Below are positions 62,181 to 64,000 of a stretch of 64,000 bases of DNA, piece by piece. How positions within the stretch are numbered: the first letter of the stretch is position 1; each line of letters starts with the position of its first letter. Source of the stretch: Aestuariivita sp. (GTDB taxonomy: Bacteria > Pseudomonadota > Alphaproteobacteria > Rhodobacterales > Rhodobacteraceae); NCBI RefSeq assembly GCF_021404545.1, contig NZ_JAAWWD010000004.1:80179-144178 (forward strand), written 5' to 3'. Below the pieces are notes generated by a model. That model saw nothing but the letters and a program-made list of their open reading frames with translations. It was not told the DNA's origin and ran no database searches. Both the position numbers and the translations under genes were made by a program.

Positions 62181-62371
62181 GGCAGGTCTCCTGACTTGCG
62201 GGTCTGGGCCATAGTCCGAACCTTCCCGGGCGTCTTGGGGTGCCCAGTGGTGTCCTTCGGTTGGCTCGCCGCCTACAGTTGCGGGGGCAGTCACGGAATA
62301 GGCGCGTCTTTCGACCCGCAGCACCGTGTTCCCTTTCAATCCCGCCCCGCCGAAGCAGTTTGGGAACCATC
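62181..62371 (-). ncRNA. Cobalamin (AdoCbl) riboswitch
   Basis: Read on the minus strand, the conserved elements come in order. GGTTCCC near 62366 is followed by GGGAA and GGTG near 62330, the core CTGCCCCCGCAACTGTA near 62283, then paired segments with CCACTGG. The B12 box AGTCAGGAGACCTGCC closes the element at 62181-62196. This matches the consensus AGCCAGGAGACCTGCC closely. It binds adenosylcobalamin and usually represses the downstream gene, here the unrecognised 100-aa protein 120 nt away. Confidence 0.92.
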
Positions 62372-62473
62372 ACTGATATTGGTAAGGAGAGCCGGTGCGG
62401 CTTGTCAATCCTCCTGTCACAGAACAGCGTCAGAATCAGGCAGCGGCGAAGTGTCGAGGGTCCGGCCGATCGC

Positions 62474-62892
62474 CTACAGCCATCGGAACGAAGGGCCCAT
62501 AGTCGCTAGAAAGGCCCAGGGGCGTGCTGCGACACTTGTCCTGCCAAAAGGGCCCAAGCTGCCCAATCGGCTACAGGCTTGCGGATCGCCCGCGATCAGC
62601 TCCAGCGCGTTGAACCCTCCCAGTGACCAGCCAACGACCACTGGCCGTGTGATCCCGCGGGCTGACAGGATCTCTTCGGCGAGATCGCCATTGTCCGAGA
62701 CACCATGCCCCGGCACGTCGAACGCGATCACCCTGTTGGTCTTGTGGAAATGGGCAAACTTATGCTCGAACGCCTCCTTGCAGGCGGAATTGCCGTGCAG
62801 AAACAGAATGTCGGGTCCTGTATGATCGACACTGGGCCGGTATCGGCGACGGCGATTTTGCCATGGCGGGTGGTAACGATCTCTTCGGTGAC
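62474..62892 (-). pseudogene. Alpha/beta-hydrolase, frameshifted and truncated
   Basis: Fragments of an alpha/beta-hydrolase: VTEEIVTTRHGKIAVADTG in one frame from 62892, then ILFLHGNSACKEAFEHKF and the nucleophile elbow VVVGWSLGGFNALEL in the next. The frame changes near 62825. The piece after GHGVSDN lacks the usual 30 or so residues before the elbow, and the C-terminal cap and His are missing. It follows a decayed livM and probably belonged to the same transcript. Not functional. Confidence 0.7.
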
Positions 62893-62904
62893 GCCCGGAC
62901 GGGC

Positions 62905-63245
62905 CGCGCGATCGGCCTCGCTCCTCCAATCCAGGCTCTCCGCAACAGCATCACTGCAAAGGCCGCGAGGACAGGCCCCAAAGCGTGCCCAGCCCGCCCA
63001 CCAACAGGATTGACAGGATCAGGGTCAAGCTGCCGATGCCAAAGATATCCGGCGACGCGACCGGGACGTAAGAGCCGTAAAACCCGCCCGCGATGCGCGC
63101 GAACAAGGCACCGATGACCAGCGTGGCGTGCCGTGTTTTCCATTCGGAGACACCGCGCGACATGCGGCAAGAGAGCCAGACCCAGCACGATCAGAATTGC
63201 CAGGATCAGACCGTTGGTGCGGTGAAAGGAGGGATCATAGCGCAT
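62905..63245 (-). pseudogene. Branched-chain amino-acid ABC permease (LivM-like) remnant
   Basis: The frame opens with MRYDPSFHRTNGLILAILIV, then LivM sequence moves to another frame (RHATLVIGALFARIAGGFYG; SPDIFGIGSLTLILSILLV; GGLGTLWG) and returns to the first for GPVLAAFAVMLL. The central 150 or so residues are missing. Two compensating shifts plus an internal deletion show decay. Confidence 0.7.
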
Positions 63246-63246
63246 G

Positions 63247-63537
63247 TCAGAAGGTTCTTTGATGGGTGCCGAAAAGGCCCGATAGCTTGATCGTCAGCAC
63301 GATCGTCATCAGCGCGGCATGGATCGGGCTGGTGAAGCGCGCGATGCCGCCGAAGATCACCACGATCAGCGCCTTCATCAGTGGATCGGCCCCCACGGTG
63401 GGGTTGATGAACCGGATCGAGCCCACAAAATACCCCGCGATCCCCGCCATTGCGGCCGACAGGCCAAAGGTCAGCGCATAAAGCGCGCACAGCACCACGC
63501 CGCCGGTCAGCACGAACAGGAAACTCTCGATGCTCAT
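63247..63537 (-). pseudogene. Branched-chain amino-acid ABC permease (LivH-like) with internal deletion
   Basis: The 96-aa frame joins a LivH N terminus (MSIESFLFVLTGGVVLCALYAL) to a LivH C-terminal part (GIAGYFVGSIRFINPTVGAD; PLMKALIVVIFGGIARFTS). Roughly 190 residues between them are lost in frame. The gene overlaps livF by 4 nt and livM follows 1 bp later, so the operon layout is still visible. Confidence 0.7.
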
Positions 63538-64000
63538 GCGGCGCTGTCTCTGAACAGCATCGCCATCAGCGCGTCATGCGAGAGGCCCAGCGCTGATTCG
63601 TCGAGGATCATCAGCCGCGGATCGCCCAGAAGCCCGCAGGCGATGGCCACTATCTGCCGTCCCCCGCCTGAAAGATATCGGATCTTGCTGGACAGCCGTT
63701 CGCAGAGGCGGGGAAAAGGGTATGCACATGCTCCATCCGCACGCGGGTATCGCCGCGCCCATGGGCCGCGACCGGGGCAACGGCCAGGGTTTCCTCGACC
63801 CTCTTTTCGAGAAAGAGCAGGCCGCCTTCGGGCACATGGATCAGATCCGCGCGCGCCGCCGCTCTGGGGTTCATGCGCCGTCGGGTGACCGCATCGTAAC
63901 TGAAATTGCGCGATTTGCGGCTGCCGCGCGCGCCGGGCCGGTTCAGCCGCTCGCCGCGAAAGATCACGTCACCGGTCCAGGGTCTGTTGAGATTCACTTT
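63534..64000 (-). pseudogene. Branched-chain amino-acid ABC ATPase (LivF-like), broken, runs off the window
   Basis: Pieces of a LivF ATPase are seen: GDVIFRGERLNRPGA, ADLIHVPEGGLLFLEKRVEE, then after a one-base shift in a C run near 63705 the signature YLSGGGRQIVAIACG and Walker B RLMILDESALGLS. The last 50-60 residues expected after Walker B are missing. The N-terminal Walker A lies beyond the window. The shift in the C run alone could be a sequencing error, but the missing C terminus is not. Confidence 0.65.

Noticed and set aside
1..64000. tRNA genes, CRISPR arrays, toxin-antitoxin or phage-defence genes
   Set aside because: Reading the intergenic regions showed no cloverleaf, regular repeat-spacer array or recognisable defence family. 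A tRNAscan or CRISPR-finder run could still find something I missed.

Overview
The window is GC-rich and dense with catabolic and uptake genes. It looks like a chromosomal or megaplasmid segment of a marine-type alphaproteobacterium of the Rhodobacterales (Roseobacter group). The grounds are the gene families: TAXI-TRAP and quaternary-amine transporters, HpsN, a GlxA-type regulator, DUF1185 and DUF3726 remnants or proteins, a Rhodobacter-style hmu/TonB block, and many LysR and GntR regulators. No rRNA, tRNA, CRISPR array, prophage or intact insertion sequence was recognised.

Layout. (1) 1-8.8 kb: the 3' end of a diaminopropionate ammonia-lyase-like gene, a Rieske oxygenase, an Asp/Glu-racemase-type protein, a creatinase-like M24 hydrolase, a LysR regulator, an ectoine-type (Ehu) ABC importer and an Lrp regulator. 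Together they suggest import and breakdown of an amino-acid-like or N-methylated osmolyte. (2) 8.9-17.7 kb: a long minus-strand catabolic run of GntR/UTRA regulator, two paralogous amidohydrolases, a TauABC-like importer, a cysteine hydrolase, an acetoacetate-decarboxylase-type protein, an acyl-adenylate ligase and a CMD-family protein. Two copies of a 20-bp dyad lie in front of two of these genes. (3) 17.7-22.4 kb: a graveyard of the same gene set, holding a frameshifted and N-truncated ThDP enzyme, a DUF1185/hydrolase mosaic, a TRAP permease-receptor chimera with two in-frame stops, and a frameshifted GntR gene. (4) 22.8-32.2 kb: two divergent LysR genes, an intact TAXI-TRAP transporter with RidA, then DUF3726 and an unrecognised 566-aa protein behind a third LysR gene. 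(5) 32.3-39.4 kb: a bestrophin, a BCCT transporter, an M19-like protein, an aldehyde dehydrogenase, a GlxA-type regulator and a RidA protein. (6) 39.8-41.5 kb: a small stress-type group (ElaB/YqjD-like, holin-fold membrane protein, PRC-barrel protein) with a good EcfG-type promoter match. (7) 41.7-52.2 kb: LysR/cupin/beta-hydroxyacid dehydrogenase, then LysR, a CuyA-like PLP enzyme, a racemase, a ProXVW-type importer and HpsN, which reads as a C3-sulfonate (cysteate/dihydroxypropanesulfonate) locus. (8) 52.3-61.2 kb: heme uptake hmuSTUV with its TonB-dependent receptor, and an exbB-exbD-exbD-tonB operon. (9) 61.2-64 kb: a cobalamin riboswitch ahead of an unrecognised 100-aa protein, then decayed liv-type ABC genes and a broken alpha/beta-hydrolase.

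The unifying theme is scavenging of small organic N/S compounds plus iron. Each module has its own regulator, and perfect or near-perfect dyads of T-N11-A type lie next to several LysR-controlled promoters. The most notable points are the cobalamin riboswitch driving an unknown small protein, the HpsN/CuyA/ProXVW grouping, the LysR-controlled 566-aa unknown with DUF3726, the shared 20-bp operator, and several enzymes that keep their fold but lack the family's usual metal ligands.
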